Positions 36,357 through 45,900 of a stretch of 64,000 bases of DNA are shown here, in pieces. Under the pieces are notes generated by a model, which was not told the origin of the DNA, did not search any database, and saw only the letters and a program-made list of their open reading frames with translations. Position 1 is the stretch's first letter. Each line of letters opens with the position of its first letter. The DNA is from Novosphingobium sp. MW5 (lineage in GTDB: Bacteria; Pseudomonadota; Alphaproteobacteria; Sphingomonadales; Sphingomonadaceae): the NCBI GenBank assembly GCA_025938935.1, contig JAPCWB010000001.1, forward strand, positions 744,001 through 808,000. The letters run 5' to 3'. The translations under genes were made by a program, and so were the position numbers.

Positions 36357-37553
36357 TCAGCCCAGCTTCTTCACTTCGGCAACGATCTTGCGCGCGGCAT
36401 CGCCCAGATCGCTGGCCGAAACGATCGGCAGGCCCGAGTTCTCGAGGATCTGCTTGCCGAGATCGACATTGGTGCCTTCAAGACGCACGACCAGCGGAAC
36501 CGAAAGGTTCACTTCCTTCGCCGCGGCAACGATGCCCTCGGCGATGGTGTCGCACTTCATGATGCCGCCAAAGATGTTGACGAGGATGCCCTTCACCGCG
36601 GGATCGGCGAGGATGATCTTGAACGCCGCGGTGACCTTTTCGGTCGTCGCGCCGCCGCCAACGTCAAGGAAGTTGGCGGGGAACATGCCGTTGAGCTTGA
36701 TGATGTCCATCGTCGCCATGGCAAGGCCCGCGCCGTTGACCATGCAGCCGATGTCGCCATCGAGCTTGATGTAGGCGAGGTCATACTTGCTGGCTTCGAT
36801 TTCCGCCGGGTCTTCCTCGGTCTCGTCGCGCAGGGCAAAGACGTCGGGGTGGCGGTAAAGCGCGTTCGAATCGAAGCTCATCTTGGTGTCGAGCACCAGC
36901 AGCTTTCCGTCCGATTCGGCCAGCGGGTTGATCTCGATCATCTCGCAGTCGAGCGCCATGAAGGCATCATAGAGCTGGCGGGCGAGCACCTGGGCCTGCT
37001 TGTTGAGATCGCCCTTCAGCTTGAGGCCGAAGGCAACGGCGCGGCCGTGGTGGGGCTGGAAGCCTTCCGCCGGGTCGATGGTGATCGTTGTGATCTTCTC
37101 GGGCGTTTCGTGAGCGACGTCCTCGATGCTCATGCCGCCTTCGGTCGAGGCGATCATGGCGACGCGGCCGGTGGCGCGGTCGACCAGCATCGAGAGGTAG
37201 TATTCCTTGCCGATGTCGACGCCGTCAGTCACCAGCAGGCGGTTGACCTGCTTGCCCGCGTCACCGGTCTGGATGGTGACGAGCGTGTTGCCGAGCATGT
37301 CCTTGGCGTGGGCTTCCACTTCCTCAAGGCTCTTGGCGAGGCGCACGCCGCCCTTCGAACCTTCGGGCAGTTCCTTGAACGTGCCCTTGCCGCGGCCACC
37401 GGCGTGGATCTGGCTCTTCACGACATAGAGCGGGCCGGGGAGCTGCTTGGCGGCCTCGACCGCTTCGGCGACCGACATGGCGGGAATGCCCTGGGGGATG
37501 GCGATGCCGAACTTGCCCAGCAGTTCCTTGGCCTGATATTCGTGAATGTTCAT
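36357..37553 (-). CDS. sucC: Succinyl-CoA synthetase beta subunit (ADP-forming)
   Basis: A 398-residue ATP-grasp subunit of the TCA-cycle succinyl-CoA synthetase. The N-terminus [12 protein letters not shown] is exact for the family, H-A-G-G-R-G-K nucleotide-binding near 50 follows, then E-I-N-P-L near 198 and the C-terminal [11 protein letters not shown] segment near 318 that helps form the active site with SucD. The open frame runs far upstream, but ATG 37553 is the family start. sucD is not adjacent, which fits a separate location (inference from what I recall of this order). A 147-base divergent region separates it from the phosphatase gene. Confidence 0.97.
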   Translation of the reverse strand: MNIHEYQAKELLGKFGIAIPQGIPAMSVAEAVEAAKQLPGPLYVVKSQIHAGGRGKGTFKELPEGSKGGVRLAKSLEEVEAHAKDMLGNTLVTIQTGDAGKQVNRLLVTDGVDIGKEYYLSMLVDRATGRVAMIASTEGGMSIEDVAHETPEKITTITIDPAEGFQPHHGRAVAFGLKLKGDLNKQAQVLARQLYDAFMALDCEMIEINPLAESDGKLLVLDTKMSFDSNALYRHPDVFALRDETEEDPAEIEASKYDLAYIKLDGDIGCMVNGAGLAMATMDIIKLNGMFPANFLDVGGGATTEKVTAAFKIILADPAVKGILVNIFGGIMKCDTIAEGIVAAAKEVNLSVPLVVRLEGTNVDLGKQILENSGLPIVSASDLGDAARKIVAEVKKLG

Positions 37554-37700
37554 GCGCGCGCTCTTTTCGATGGCTATGGAGAGGTGTGAAACGGATTTGC
37601 GCGCTGGCGCATAGGACCGAAAATCGGGAATGAAAAGGGCCGGACAAAGAAATATGAACGCCAGTTGCGAACCGTTCTTAACTAGCATGGCGATGACGCG

Positions 37701-38483
37701 ATGATCGACCGCGAGCGGCTCGAAGCGATCGTGCGCGAGGCGGGCCGCATGGCGCACGACATGTGGCCGGGCGCGGGCCATGCGCTCGAGGTTTGGGAGA
37801 AGTCGCCCAATAACCCGGTCTGCGCCGCCGACATTGCGGTCGACAACTTTCTCAAGCGCGAACTTGGTGCCCTGCTGCCCTCGGCAGGCTGGCTGTCCGA
37901 GGAAACGGCGGACGCCCCCGCGCGGCTGGGCGGCGGCCTGGCCTGGCTGGTCGATCCGATTGACGGGACGCGCGATTTCATTCGCGGGCGCAAGGGCTGG
38001 GCCGTCTCGGTCGCGCTGGTCAGTTCGGGGCGGCCGCTGTTCGGCATGCTTCATGCCCCGGCGCGCGGCGAGTTCTGGCATGGCGAGGCAGGCAAGGGCG
38101 CTTGGCGTAATGGTGAGGTGCTGGCCGCCAGCAAGCGGACCGAGCTTCCCGGCGCGCGGGTGCCGGTCGACCACCTGCCGCCAGTCGATGCCGACCTCAC
38201 CATTGTCGACAAACCCAATTCGATCGCCCTGCGCATCGCCATGGTCGCGGCGGACGAGGCGGACCTGCTCGCCACGCTGCGCTGGGGCTGGGAATGGGAC
38301 ATCGCCGCTGCCGCCCTGATCGCGCGCGAGGCGGGGGCGGCGGTGACCGATGCCTTTGGCGGGCCGCTCAATTACAACAAACGCGATCCGCGGGCCTTTG
38401 GCGTGCTGGTGACAGCACCCGCAATTCACAGTGCGGCGGTAGATCGGTTGGCGGACCGGGCAAGGGAGCTGGCGGGTAAATAG
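37701..38483 (+). CDS. Inositol-monophosphatase-family phosphatase, CysQ-like
   Basis: A 260-residue Mg2+-dependent phosphatase. The metal-site motifs are present: D-I-A-V-D near 49, E-E-T near 73, [12 protein letters not shown] near 86-97, and W-E-W-D-I-A-A-A near 198-205. The family includes inositol monophosphatase, histidinol phosphatase and 3'(2'),5'-bisphosphate nucleotidase (CysQ). The short middle region and the T-R-D-F form fit CysQ, which recycles PAP from sulfate assimilation, but this is not decisive. It is followed directly by a REP-like repeat. Confidence 0.85.
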   Translation: MIDRERLEAIVREAGRMAHDMWPGAGHALEVWEKSPNNPVCAADIAVDNFLKRELGALLPSAGWLSEETADAPARLGGGLAWLVDPIDGTRDFIRGRKGWAVSVALVSSGRPLFGMLHAPARGEFWHGEAGKGAWRNGEVLAASKRTELPGARVPVDHLPPVDADLTIVDKPNSIALRIAMVAADEADLLATLRWGWEWDIAAAALIAREAGAAVTDAFGGPLNYNKRDPRAFGVLVTAPAIHSAAVDRLADRARELAGK

Positions 38484-38486
38484 CTT

Positions 38487-38565
38487 GTCGTCCCGGACCT
38501 GATCCGGGACCGCTGGCCGGGTCGCGCTTCAACGCCGGCGGTCCCGGGTCGAGCCCGGGACGACG
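38487..38565. repeat. REP/BIME-like palindromic repeat, copy 1
   Basis: Two inward-facing arms, each itself a short palindrome, surround a variable centre. The left arm 38487-38518 is identical, in inverted orientation, to the 32 bases at 40005-40036. The right arm 38542-38565 differs by one base from the inverse of the left arm of copy 2. It begins four bases after the stop of the CysQ-like gene. Such extragenic palindromes are common in Sphingomonadales and are probably mobilised by REP-associated transposases or act on mRNA ends. Confidence 0.75.
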
Positions 38566-38633
38566 GGCTGTGGGAACAACGGGCCTGCATTCGGATTTGC
38601 AGCAGCGAGCCTTCCCCTGCTAAAGCCGGAACC

Positions 38634-39962
38634 GTGACACCCTATCCCTGGTCTGACCTCGCCGCGATCATCGGCCTTATCCTGATCAACGGGCTCTTCT
38701 CGATGAGCGAGCTGGCTATCGTCTCGGCACGGCCGGCACGGCTGAAGGTCGCTGCCGAAAAGGGCAGCACGGGGGCGAAAAAGGCGCTCGAACTGCAGGG
38801 CGACCCGGGCAAGTTCCTTTCCACCGTGCAAATCGGCATCACGCTCGTGGCAGTCATCGCCGGTGCCTATTCGGGGGCAAGCCCGGGCCACCCCACGGCC
38901 GAGCGCCTCATGGCTTGGGGTGTTCCGGCGCAATATGCCGACGATGCCGGCTTCGCCGCGGTGATCGCGCTCACCACCTATCTCAGCGTCACCATCGGCG
39001 AACTGGTGCCCAAGCAGGTCGCGCTGCGTCATGCCGAAGGGATTGCCATGCTCGCGGCCTTGCCAATGTCGATGGTGGCCAAGGCCGGGGCGCCGCTGGT
39101 CTGGCTGCTCGACGTCAGTTCCAGCCTCCTGCTCACCCTGCTGCGCGTGAAGCGCTCGGGAGAGAACGAGGTCACCGCCGAGGAACTCCACATGATCATT
39201 GCCGAAGCGACCAGCTCCGGCGTGATCGAGGAGGACGAACGCGCGATCATGACCGGCATCATGCGCCTGGCCGACCGCCCGGTGCGCGAGCTGATGACCC
39301 CGCGCAACGAGATCGACACGATTGACCGCCGCGCCACCGAGGAAGACGTGCGCGCCCTGCTCAAGAGCTCGCCGCACTCGCTCTGGCCGGTGGTCGATGG
39401 CGCGCCTGACAATGTCTGCGGCGTGGTCAAGGTGCTCGACCTGCAACGCGTGCTGCTCGCGGGCAAGAAGGTGCAGGTCGCGCGGCTGATGAAGAAGGCG
39501 GAGATCCTGCCCGACCAGCTCGACGCGATGGATGCGCTCAAGCTGCTGCAGCAGTCGGACGTGTCGATGGCCATGGTTCATGACGAATATGGCCATCTGG
39601 AGGGCATCGTCACCCCGGCGGACCTGCTCTCGGCGATCGTGGGCCAGTTCGCCAGCCACCAGGACGAGGGTGACGAACCAATGATCGTCATGCGCGAAGA
39701 CGGGTCGCTGCTGCTCTCGGGTGCGCTGCCTGTCGATGCGCTGGGCGCGCGGCTGGGCATCGAAATCAGCGAGGACCGCGATTACGCCACGGCGGCGGGC
39801 TTCGTGCTCTCAGTGCTCAAGCGCCTGCCGCACGAGGGCGAGCACTTCCACGAGCAGGGCTGGCGGATCGAGATCGTCGACATGGACGGGCGGCGCATCG
39901 ACAAGCTGCTGGCGAGCCAGATCACTGCGCCCACCGCGCCCGAGACGTCGTCCCGGGCTTGA
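38634..39962 (+). CDS. CNNM/CBS-domain protein of the CorC/HlyC family
   Basis: A 442-residue membrane protein starting with GTG. The N-terminal CNNM domain (about 1-190) has hydrophobic helices with the typical N-G-L-F-S-M-S-E-L-A-I-V-S-A-R and G-I-T-L-V-A-V-I-A-G-A-Y-S-G-A motifs. Two CBS domains follow (about 205-330), starting at M-T-P-R-N-E-I-D-T-I, and then a C-terminal CorC_HlyC transporter-associated domain. Relatives take part in Mg2+/Co2+ efflux. It was once labelled hemolysin, which is misleading. The last few residues and the stop codon (39960-39962) are inside a REP-like repeat, so the native C-terminus may have been replaced. Confidence 0.9.
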   Translation: MTPYPWSDLAAIIGLILINGLFSMSELAIVSARPARLKVAAEKGSTGAKKALELQGDPGKFLSTVQIGITLVAVIAGAYSGASPGHPTAERLMAWGVPAQYADDAGFAAVIALTTYLSVTIGELVPKQVALRHAEGIAMLAALPMSMVAKAGAPLVWLLDVSSSLLLTLLRVKRSGENEVTAEELHMIIAEATSSGVIEEDERAIMTGIMRLADRPVRELMTPRNEIDTIDRRATEEDVRALLKSSPHSLWPVVDGAPDNVCGVVKVLDLQRVLLAGKKVQVARLMKKAEILPDQLDAMDALKLLQQSDVSMAMVHDEYGHLEGIVTPADLLSAIVGQFASHQDEGDEPMIVMREDGSLLLSGALPVDALGARLGIEISEDRDYATAAGFVLSVLKRLPHEGEHFHEQGWRIEIVDMDGRRIDKLLASQITAPTAPETSSRA

Positions 39963-40036
39963 CCCGGGACCGCTGGCCGCATCGACGCGAGGTCAGTTCA
40001 ATCAGGCCAGCGGTCCCGGATCAGGTCCGGGACGAC
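39944..40036. repeat. REP/BIME-like palindromic repeat, copy 2
   Basis: A second copy, inverted as a whole relative to copy 1 so that the two flank the CorC-like gene. Its left arm overlaps the end of that gene, and its right arm underlies the apparent C-terminus of the glutamate dehydrogenase on the other strand. The 32-base right arm is a perfect inverted match to the left arm of copy 1. Confidence 0.75.
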
Positions 40037-43000
40037 GAGCCTTTCACCGCCCCAGCAAATTCCGCGCCTGCCCGGCAATCTGTGCCAGCATGGCGGGAGC
40101 GGTCGGCACTGCCCCTGCGCGCGGGTGACCATGGCGCGGAACTGGCGGATTGCGGTGGCCTGCGCCTGCGCCCAGTCATCGACCTTGGCCTCCGGATCGC
40201 AGCCCTTCTTGCCGCACAGACGTCGCAGGAAATCGAGCCGCATGTGCTGGAAGTCGCGGGCGAGGCCGGCGACGAGCAGGCGCTCCCACGAATCAGTCGG
40301 GCGCAGTCGGCTGGCGGCCTGCTGTGCCCAGTCGAGCCCCAGCTTCGCGCCAAGGTCCGAGAAGGCACGGGTCAGCACGCCGGCATCGATGGCAAGGTCC
40401 TTTGCGAGGCGGGCAAGGCCGACCGAGCCGTCAAGATCACCCAGCCGCGCGACCTTGGCTGCCTCGGCCTGCGGCACGCCCGCTTGCGTCAGGTCCGAAA
40501 GCATTCGCGCCGATTGGGTCTTCGCCTCGCTGCCGAGCAGCTTGCCAACCTCGGCCGAGAGTGCCGATACGCCGGGGGCCAGTTCGGCGAGCACCCGGGT
40601 GGGCTGCCGGTCAGTCACCCCCGCACGCAGCAGGTCGGCCATATGGCTGCGCAGCGCGGAGCTTGCGCGGCGGAAGGCGATGAGGCGCGCATGTTCGGGC
40701 ATGGGTGCGGTTTCGATCCGCTGCCACACCTCGTCCATGCCGAACAGGCGCTCGGCGACGAGGAAAGCGGCGGCAACCATCGCCAGGCCAGCGCCTTCTT
40801 CCTCGACCAGCTCGAAGGGGTGGATCATGCCAATGCGGTTGACCATGCGGTTGGCCAGCTTGGTGGCGATGATCTCGCGCCGCAGCCGGTGGCCAAGGAT
40901 ATCCTTGCGGAACTTGGCCTGCATGGCCTCGGGAAAAGCGGCGACCAGTTCATCGTCCAGCCCCGGATCGTCGGGCAGGGCGGAGTGTTCGAGCGCGTCC
41001 TGCAAAGCCAGCTTGGCGCTGGACAGCAGGACGGCGAGTTCCGGCCGGGTGAGGCCCCGCCCTTCGGCGGCGCGGCGCTTGAAGGTGTCGTTGTCGGCCA
41101 GCCCCTCGGTCTTGCGGTCAAGCCCGCCGCGCTCCTCGAGCATTTCCATCAGGCGCAGGTAGGAGCCCGTCGCGCCGGCACCGCCGGCCTCGGCGATGGA
41201 AAGCCCGAGCGCCTGCAAGCGGTTGTCCTCAAGGACGAGGTGCGCCACGGCATCAGTCATCCCGGCCAGAAGCTTGACGCGGGCCGGCTCTGTCAGCCGC
41301 CCGGCGCGCTTGGCCGAGGCGAGGGCGATCTTGATATTGACCTCGTTGTCCGAACAATCGACGCCCGCCGAATTGTCGATGAAGTCGGTGTTGATCCGCC
41401 CGCCCGAAAGCGCAAATTCGATGCGCCCCGCTTGCGTGCAACCCAGGTTCGCACCCTCGCCGATCACCTTCGCGCCGATGTCGCGCGCGTCGACGCGCAG
41501 GCCGTCATTGGCGGGATCGCCAACAGTGGCATTGTTCTCGGCGCTCGACTTCACATAGGTGCCGATGCCGCCGAACCAGAGGAGGTCGACCGGCGCCTTC
41601 AGGATCGCGGTGATCAGGCTTTCAGGGTCCATCGCCGTCGCGTCGGTCCCAAGCATGGCGCGGACCTGCTTCGACAGCGGGATTTCCTTGGCACTGCGCG
41701 GGAAGACGCCGCCGCCCTTGCTGATCAGCTTCTTGTCATAGTCCTCCCACGAGGAGCGCGGCAGGGCGAACATGCGATCGCGTTCCTTCCAGCTCTTCGC
41801 CGGATCGGGATCGGGGTCGAGGAAAATGTGGCGGTGGTCGAAGGCTGCGACCAGCTTGATCGCTTTCGACAGCAGCATCCCGTTGCCAAAGACGTCGCCC
41901 GACATGTCGCCGCAGCCGGCCACCCGCACCGGTTCGCTCTGAACGTCGGTGCCCATTTCGAGGAAGTGCCGCCGGACCGAGAGCCACGCACCCTTGGCGG
42001 TGATGCCCATCGCCTTGTGGTCGTAACCTTTCGATCCGCCGCTTGCGAAAGCATCGTCGAGCCAGAAGTCGGCTTCGTCGGCGATGGCATTGGCCGTGTC
42101 CGAGAAAGTCGCCGTGCCCTTGTCAGCGGCGACGACGAAATAGGGGTCCTCACCGTCGCGAATGACGATGTGAGGCGGATGCACCACCGTTGCACCGACG
42201 ATGTTGTCCGTGATCGACAGCAGCGTGCGGATGAACAGCTTGTAGCTTTCCTTGCCCTCGGCCAGCCAGCCATCGCGGTCCAGCGCAGGGTTGGGGAGCT
42301 GCTTCGGATAGAAGCCGCCCTTGGCCCCGGTCGGCACGATGACGGCGTTCTTCACCCGCTGGGCTTTCATCAGGCCGAGCACTTCGGTGCGGAAATCGTC
42401 GCGCCGATCGGACCAGCGCAGGCCGCCGCGCGCCACGGGGCCGGCGCGCAGGTGGATGCCTTCGACGCGGCGCGAATAGACGAAAATCTCGCGCCACGGC
42501 AGCGGCTTTGGCAGGCCGGGGACCATCGCGGAATCGAGCTTGAAGGCCAGCGCCGCCTCACCGGCGGGAGCAAAGGCATTGGTCCGCAGCATGGCGAGCA
42601 CCAGCGCGCGGTAGGCGCGCAGCAGGCGATCGTCGTTGATCGCGGAAACCTTGGAAAGGCCCGCCTTGATGTCTTCCTGCGCTGTTTCAGCGGCCTTGGC
42701 GCGGTCCCCCGCAAAGGCCGGATCGTGCAGCGCGCGGAACAGGTCGAGCACTGCCAGCGTTACCGCCGGCGCGTTCTGCAAGGCATCGACCACGGTCGGA
42801 ATGCCGAAGTTCAGCCCGGCCTGCCGCAGGTAGCGATACCAGGCGCGCAGCCAGTTCGCCTCGCGGGCGGAAAGGCGCAGGCCGGCGATCAGGCGGTTGA
42901 AGCCGTCGTCCTCGCCCATGCCGTTGAGCACTGCGGCCAATGCGTTCTCGATCACCGGTGCGTGGCTCAGCACGGCGGCGGCTTCCGATCCTGCGGGCAG

Positions 43001-44782
43001 GGCCAGCAGGAAATCGTGGATTGCGCCCAGATGTTCGCCGCGCTGGACAAGCGTGGTCGGCACGTCCTCGATCACGCGGAAGCCGAAGTTTTCGAGTGCA
43101 GGAACGGCGTCTGACAGGGCAATCGCGCCGCTGCGCTGGTAGAGCTTCAGGCGCAGACAATTGGCGGCATCGCCGGGCAGGGCATAAATGCGCACGCCGC
43201 GGCGCGGGCCAGCCTCACCTTCGTCGGCGGCAAGGTGGCGCAGGCGCGAAATGTCGTTGGCCGCTTCCGCCGCGCCGTGGACCGCGCGGTAGGAAAGGGG
43301 GAAAGCCTCGGCATAGCGTGCGGCAATGGCGGCGGCGCGGCCGGCTTCCTCATGGCCCGCAAGTTCCGCCTCAACCGCGTCGCTCCATCCGCGCAGCATC
43401 GCTTTGAGCTGGGCATCGAGCGCAGTTTCGTCAGGGATCAACGCGCCTTCGCGGATGTCGATGACGAATTGCAGCTGGGCAAGATTTCCGCCCTCGACCT
43501 CAAGGCTCCAGTCCAGCACCGGGCCATCGGCGGCCTGGGTCAGCATCTGCTGGATCTGCAGGCGCGTCGCGGTCGACAAGGTATCGCGCGGCAGCCAGAC
43601 GAAGGCGAAAAGATGGCGTTCGAGCGGCGCGGTGACCAGCGACAGGCGCGGGCGCGGACGGTCGATCAGGCTCATCATCGTGGTCGATACGCGCTCGAGG
43701 TCGTGGTCCTCGAAACTGATCAGCAGGTCATGCGGCAGCGAGGTCATGGCATGGACCAGGGCCTTGCCCGCATGGCCCGAGGGATCGAAACCGAACTTGC
43801 CAGTAACCGCGGCCAGCTGCGCCCGCATCCGGGGCACCTGAGTGGGCGCGGCAGCCAGCGCGGCCGATGTCCAGACGCCCGCGTGAAGCGAAAGTGCGGT
43901 TACCTTCTTGCCCGTGAAGACCGGCACGATGAACAGGTCGAGCGGCACGCGGCGGTGGACCGTGCTCAGTCGGTTGGACTTGATCACCAGGGGCGCGCGG
44001 ACGTTATTCGCGGCACCCTTTGCCTTGGCGTCGAACCATTCGAAGGCGCGCTGGAAGCTCGGTTCGCCGAGCAGCGGCCGTTCGCCCTTACGGCAGATGC
44101 CGAGCGCATCGGAATAGGTACCGTCGCGGTGGCGGGTGACATGGCCGAGCTGGGTCAGCATGCCATCGCCCAGCCAGCGCAGCAGGTCCGCGCCCTCATC
44201 GTCTTCCGCGGCACGCGCCGCGACAAGGTCAGCATCGGCGGCGATGGCCGCCTGCATCTTCGGCCAGTCGGCAACCGCGGCGCGGACATCAGAAAGGACT
44301 TCGGCCAGCGCCTCGCGCAGCGCGCGGCGGCCCTTTGCGTCTGCGCGGTCGGTCTCGAGATAGACCATCGATTCGCGTTTTGCGCCCTCGGCCGCTTTGC
44401 CGGTTGGCAGACCGGAAAGGGTGCCGCCCTCTTCACGCAGCACGGCCAGCACGGGGTGGACCAGCCGGTTGATGCCCAGCCCCTGCGCGGTCACGGCAGC
44501 CGCGATCGAATCGACCAGAAACGGCATGTCATCGTTGATCACGGCAACGCGCATATAGCGGTCAGAGGCGCTGCCGCTGACCGATTCGATTTCGATCACC
44601 GGCGTGCCGGGGCGGCGTTTGTCAGCTGCGCCCAGAAGGAAGGCGGCGGCGTCATCGAGGCCTTGCTTCGTGAATGCGCCGTCGCCCGGCAGGATCGAGG
44701 CGGAAAGGCGCGCGGCCAGATCCTTGCGCAGCTTTGCCGCGCTCTTGCCCGAAGCCGTTTCGCCTGCCGAACCTCTCGCCAT
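39998..44782 (-). CDS. gdh: NAD-specific glutamate dehydrogenase, large (about 180 kDa) type
   Basis: A 1594-residue enzyme of the L-GDH180 type, which oxidises glutamate to 2-oxoglutarate and ammonia using NAD. The long N-terminal regulatory region has ACT-like segments. The catalytic core lies at about 740-1240, including R-A-G-P-V-A-R-G-G-L-R-W-S-D-R-R-D-D-F-R-T-E and the P-T-G-A-K-G-G-F segment. A helical C-terminal domain follows. A strong ribosome site (AGGAGAGAG) precedes ATG 44782. The last residues are suspect: from about 40112 the other frame gives an end like A-M-L-A-Q-I-A-G-Q-A-R-N-L-L-G-R with stop at 40044-40046, whereas the open frame runs into a repeat. One missing base in a C4 run (40112-40115) would explain it; the intact product would be 1579 residues. 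Confidence 0.93.
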   Translation of the reverse strand: MARGSAGETASGKSAAKLRKDLAARLSASILPGDGAFTKQGLDDAAAFLLGAADKRRPGTPVIEIESVSGSASDRYMRVAVINDDMPFLVDSIAAAVTAQGLGINRLVHPVLAVLREEGGTLSGLPTGKAAEGAKRESMVYLETDRADAKGRRALREALAEVLSDVRAAVADWPKMQAAIAADADLVAARAAEDDEGADLLRWLGDGMLTQLGHVTRHRDGTYSDALGICRKGERPLLGEPSFQRAFEWFDAKAKGAANNVRAPLVIKSNRLSTVHRRVPLDLFIVPVFTGKKVTALSLHAGVWTSAALAAAPTQVPRMRAQLAAVTGKFGFDPSGHAGKALVHAMTSLPHDLLISFEDHDLERVSTTMMSLIDRPRPRLSLVTAPLERHLFAFVWLPRDTLSTATRLQIQQMLTQAADGPVLDWSLEVEGGNLAQLQFVIDIREGALIPDETALDAQLKAMLRGWSDAVEAELAGHEEAGRAAAIAARYAEAFPLSYRAVHGAAEAANDISRLRHLAADEGEAGPRRGVRIYALPGDAANCLRLKLYQRSGAIALSDAVPALENFGFRVIEDVPTTLVQRGEHLGAIHDFLLALPAGSEAAAVLSHAPVIENALAAVLNGMGEDDGFNRLIAGLRLSAREANWLRAWYRYLRQAGLNFGIPTVVDALQNAPAVTLAVLDLFRALHDPAFAGDRAKAAETAQEDIKAGLSKVSAINDDRLLRAYRALVLAMLRTNAFAPAGEAALAFKLDSAMVPGLPKPLPWREIFVYSRRVEGIHLRAGPVARGGLRWSDRRDDFRTEVLGLMKAQRVKNAVIVPTGAKGGFYPKQLPNPALDRDGWLAEGKESYKLFIRTLLSITDNIVGATVVHPPHIVIRDGEDPYFVVAADKGTATFSDTANAIADEADFWLDDAFASGGSKGYDHKAMGITAKGAWLSVRRHFLEMGTDVQSEPVRVAGCGDMSGDVFGNGMLLSKAIKLVAAFDHRHIFLDPDPDPAKSWKERDRMFALPRSSWEDYDKKLISKGGGVFPRSAKEIPLSKQVRAMLGTDATAMDPESLITAILKAPVDLLWFGGIGTYVKSSAENNATVGDPANDGLRVDARDIGAKVIGEGANLGCTQAGRIEFALSGGRINTDFIDNSAGVDCSDNEVNIKIALASAKRAGRLTEPARVKLLAGMTDAVAHLVLEDNRLQALGLSIAEAGGAGATGSYLRLMEMLEERGGLDRKTEGLADNDTFKRRAAEGRGLTRPELAVLLSSAKLALQDALEHSALPDDPGLDDELVAAFPEAMQAKFRKDILGHRLRREIIATKLANRMVNRIGMIHPFELVEEEGAGLAMVAAAFLVAERLFGMDEVWQRIETAPMPEHARLIAFRRASSALRSHMADLLRAGVTDRQPTRVLAELAPGVSALSAEVGKLLGSEAKTQSARMLSDLTQAGVPQAEAAKVARLGDLDGSVGLARLAKDLAIDAGVLTRAFSDLGAKLGLDWAQQAASRLRPTDSWERLLVAGLARDFQHMRLDFLRRLCGKKGCDPEAKVDDWAQAQATAIRQFRAMVTRAQGQCRPLPPCWHRLPGRRGICWGGERLVVPDLIRDRWPD

Positions 44783-44871
44783 GTCTCTCTCCTGCGCCGC
44801 TGGGAGCGGATGCTGCAGTAAAGAAATATAATTACCACAGCGTAGTGCAATCTTACGCGGTTTTACGGGTG

Positions 44872-44893
44872 ACTGGTTCCAATTGCAACCAGT
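44872..44893. promoter_or_regulatory. Palindromic operator candidate upstream of gdh
   Basis: A 22-base dyad with 10 of 11 symmetric pairs (arms ACTGGTT and AACCAGT around CCAATTGC) lies 90 bases before the gdh ATG in the gap to the luciferase-like gene. Its length and symmetry suit a dimeric regulator. No regulator gene is adjacent, and the assignment is inference. Confidence 0.4.
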
Positions 44894-44917
44894 TTCACCG
44901 CAACTTTCGCTGATTCT

Positions 44918-45898
44918 CTAGGCAAAGGCCTCAGCGGTCAAGGCAAGCGAGCGGCAATGGGCCTGCGGGTCGAACAGGGCGCCGCCAACAATGATTTCGT
45001 CCGCCCCGGTGCGCTCCACGAACCGTTCTATCCCCTCGCGCACCGTGGAGGGTGAGCCCACTGCGCGCGCCTGATCGAGGTGGGCGAACATGGCCTGGAA
45101 TTGCGCGGGCAATGTGGCGCGATAGTTTTCGATCGGCGGCTTGAGCTTGCCCGGCGTGCCGCTGCGCAGGGCGGCAAAGCTCTGTTCGAGTGAAGAGGCA
45201 TGGAAGCGGGCTTCCTCGTCGGTATCGGCGCAGACGATAGCCATTGCGGCCATGACATGCGGCTTGTCGAGCGTTTCCGATGGCGTGAATCGCTCGCGAT
45301 AAAGCTTGAGTGCGGCATCGAGATGATCGGGCGCGAAGTGCGAGGCGAAGGCATAGGGCAGGCCGAGCGCAGCGGCGAGCGAGGCGCCGAACAGGCTCGA
45401 TCCGAGGATCCACATTTCGACATTTGCGCCGCTTCCCGGCGTTGGCAGCAGCGGGGCGGAAGCATCCCCCGCCAGCAGCGCGCGCAGTTCGACCACGTCT
45501 TGCGGGAACTGCTCGGCGGAGCGCATCAGGTCCTTGCGCAGCATCTGGCCGATGCGTCCGTCCGCCCCCGGCGCGCGGCCAAGGCCGAGGTCGACCCGGC
45601 CCGGAAACAGCGCGGCCAGCGTGCCGAACTGCTCGGCAATGGCGAAGGGGCTGTGGTTGGGCAGCATGATGCCGCCCGAGCCAATGCGAATGGTGCTTGT
45701 CGCATGTCCGATGGCCGAGATCACGACTGAGGCCGCCCCGCCCGCCACGCCTTCCATGCCATGGTGCTCGGCGATCCAGTAGCGCTTGTAGCCCGCCTCT
45801 TCCGCGGTCTTTGCCGCTGCAATCGAGGCGGCGAGGGCTTCGGCTACGCCGCTTCCTTCGCGCACCGTGACAAGGTCGAGGACGGAGAGCGGTACCAA
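44918..45898 (-). CDS. LLM-class (luciferase-like) flavin-dependent oxidoreductase
   Basis: A 326-residue TIM-barrel protein of the bacterial-luciferase family, subgroup with the F-A-x-H-F and M-L-P-N-H-S-P motifs. N-terminal L-S-V-L-D-L-V-x-V-R-E-G and Y-W-I-A-E-H-H segments are followed by I-R-I-G-S-G-G-I-M-L-P-N-H, G-R-V-D-L-G-L-G-R-A-P-G and G-S-S-L-F-G-A. It probably uses reduced FMN to oxidise a small organic compound; the substrate is unknown. No ATG lies near the family start. TTG 45898, two bases after the upstream stop, gives the normal N-terminus, and CTG 45904 is another possibility. Confidence 0.88.
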   Translation of the reverse strand: MVPLSVLDLVTVREGSGVAEALAASIAAAKTAEEAGYKRYWIAEHHGMEGVAGGAASVVISAIGHATSTIRIGSGGIMLPNHSPFAIAEQFGTLAALFPGRVDLGLGRAPGADGRIGQMLRKDLMRSAEQFPQDVVELRALLAGDASAPLLPTPGSGANVEMWILGSSLFGASLAAALGLPYAFASHFAPDHLDAALKLYRERFTPSETLDKPHVMAAMAIVCADTDEEARFHASSLEQSFAALRSGTPGKLKPPIENYRATLPAQFQAMFAHLDQARAVGSPSTVREGIERFVERTGADEIIVGGALFDPQAHCRSLALTAEAFA

Positions 45899-45900
45899 GG

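Noticed and set aside
39959..43114. A 1051-codon open frame on the plus strand opposite gdh
   Set aside because: It mirrors the gdh coding strand; its product is low-complexity Arg/Ala/Gly-rich sequence with no motif, as expected for the antisense of a G+C-rich gene.
43235..44821. A 528-codon open frame on the plus strand opposite the gdh N-terminal half
   Set aside because: Same reason; the gdh protein on the other strand has clear family motifs and a strong ribosome site.
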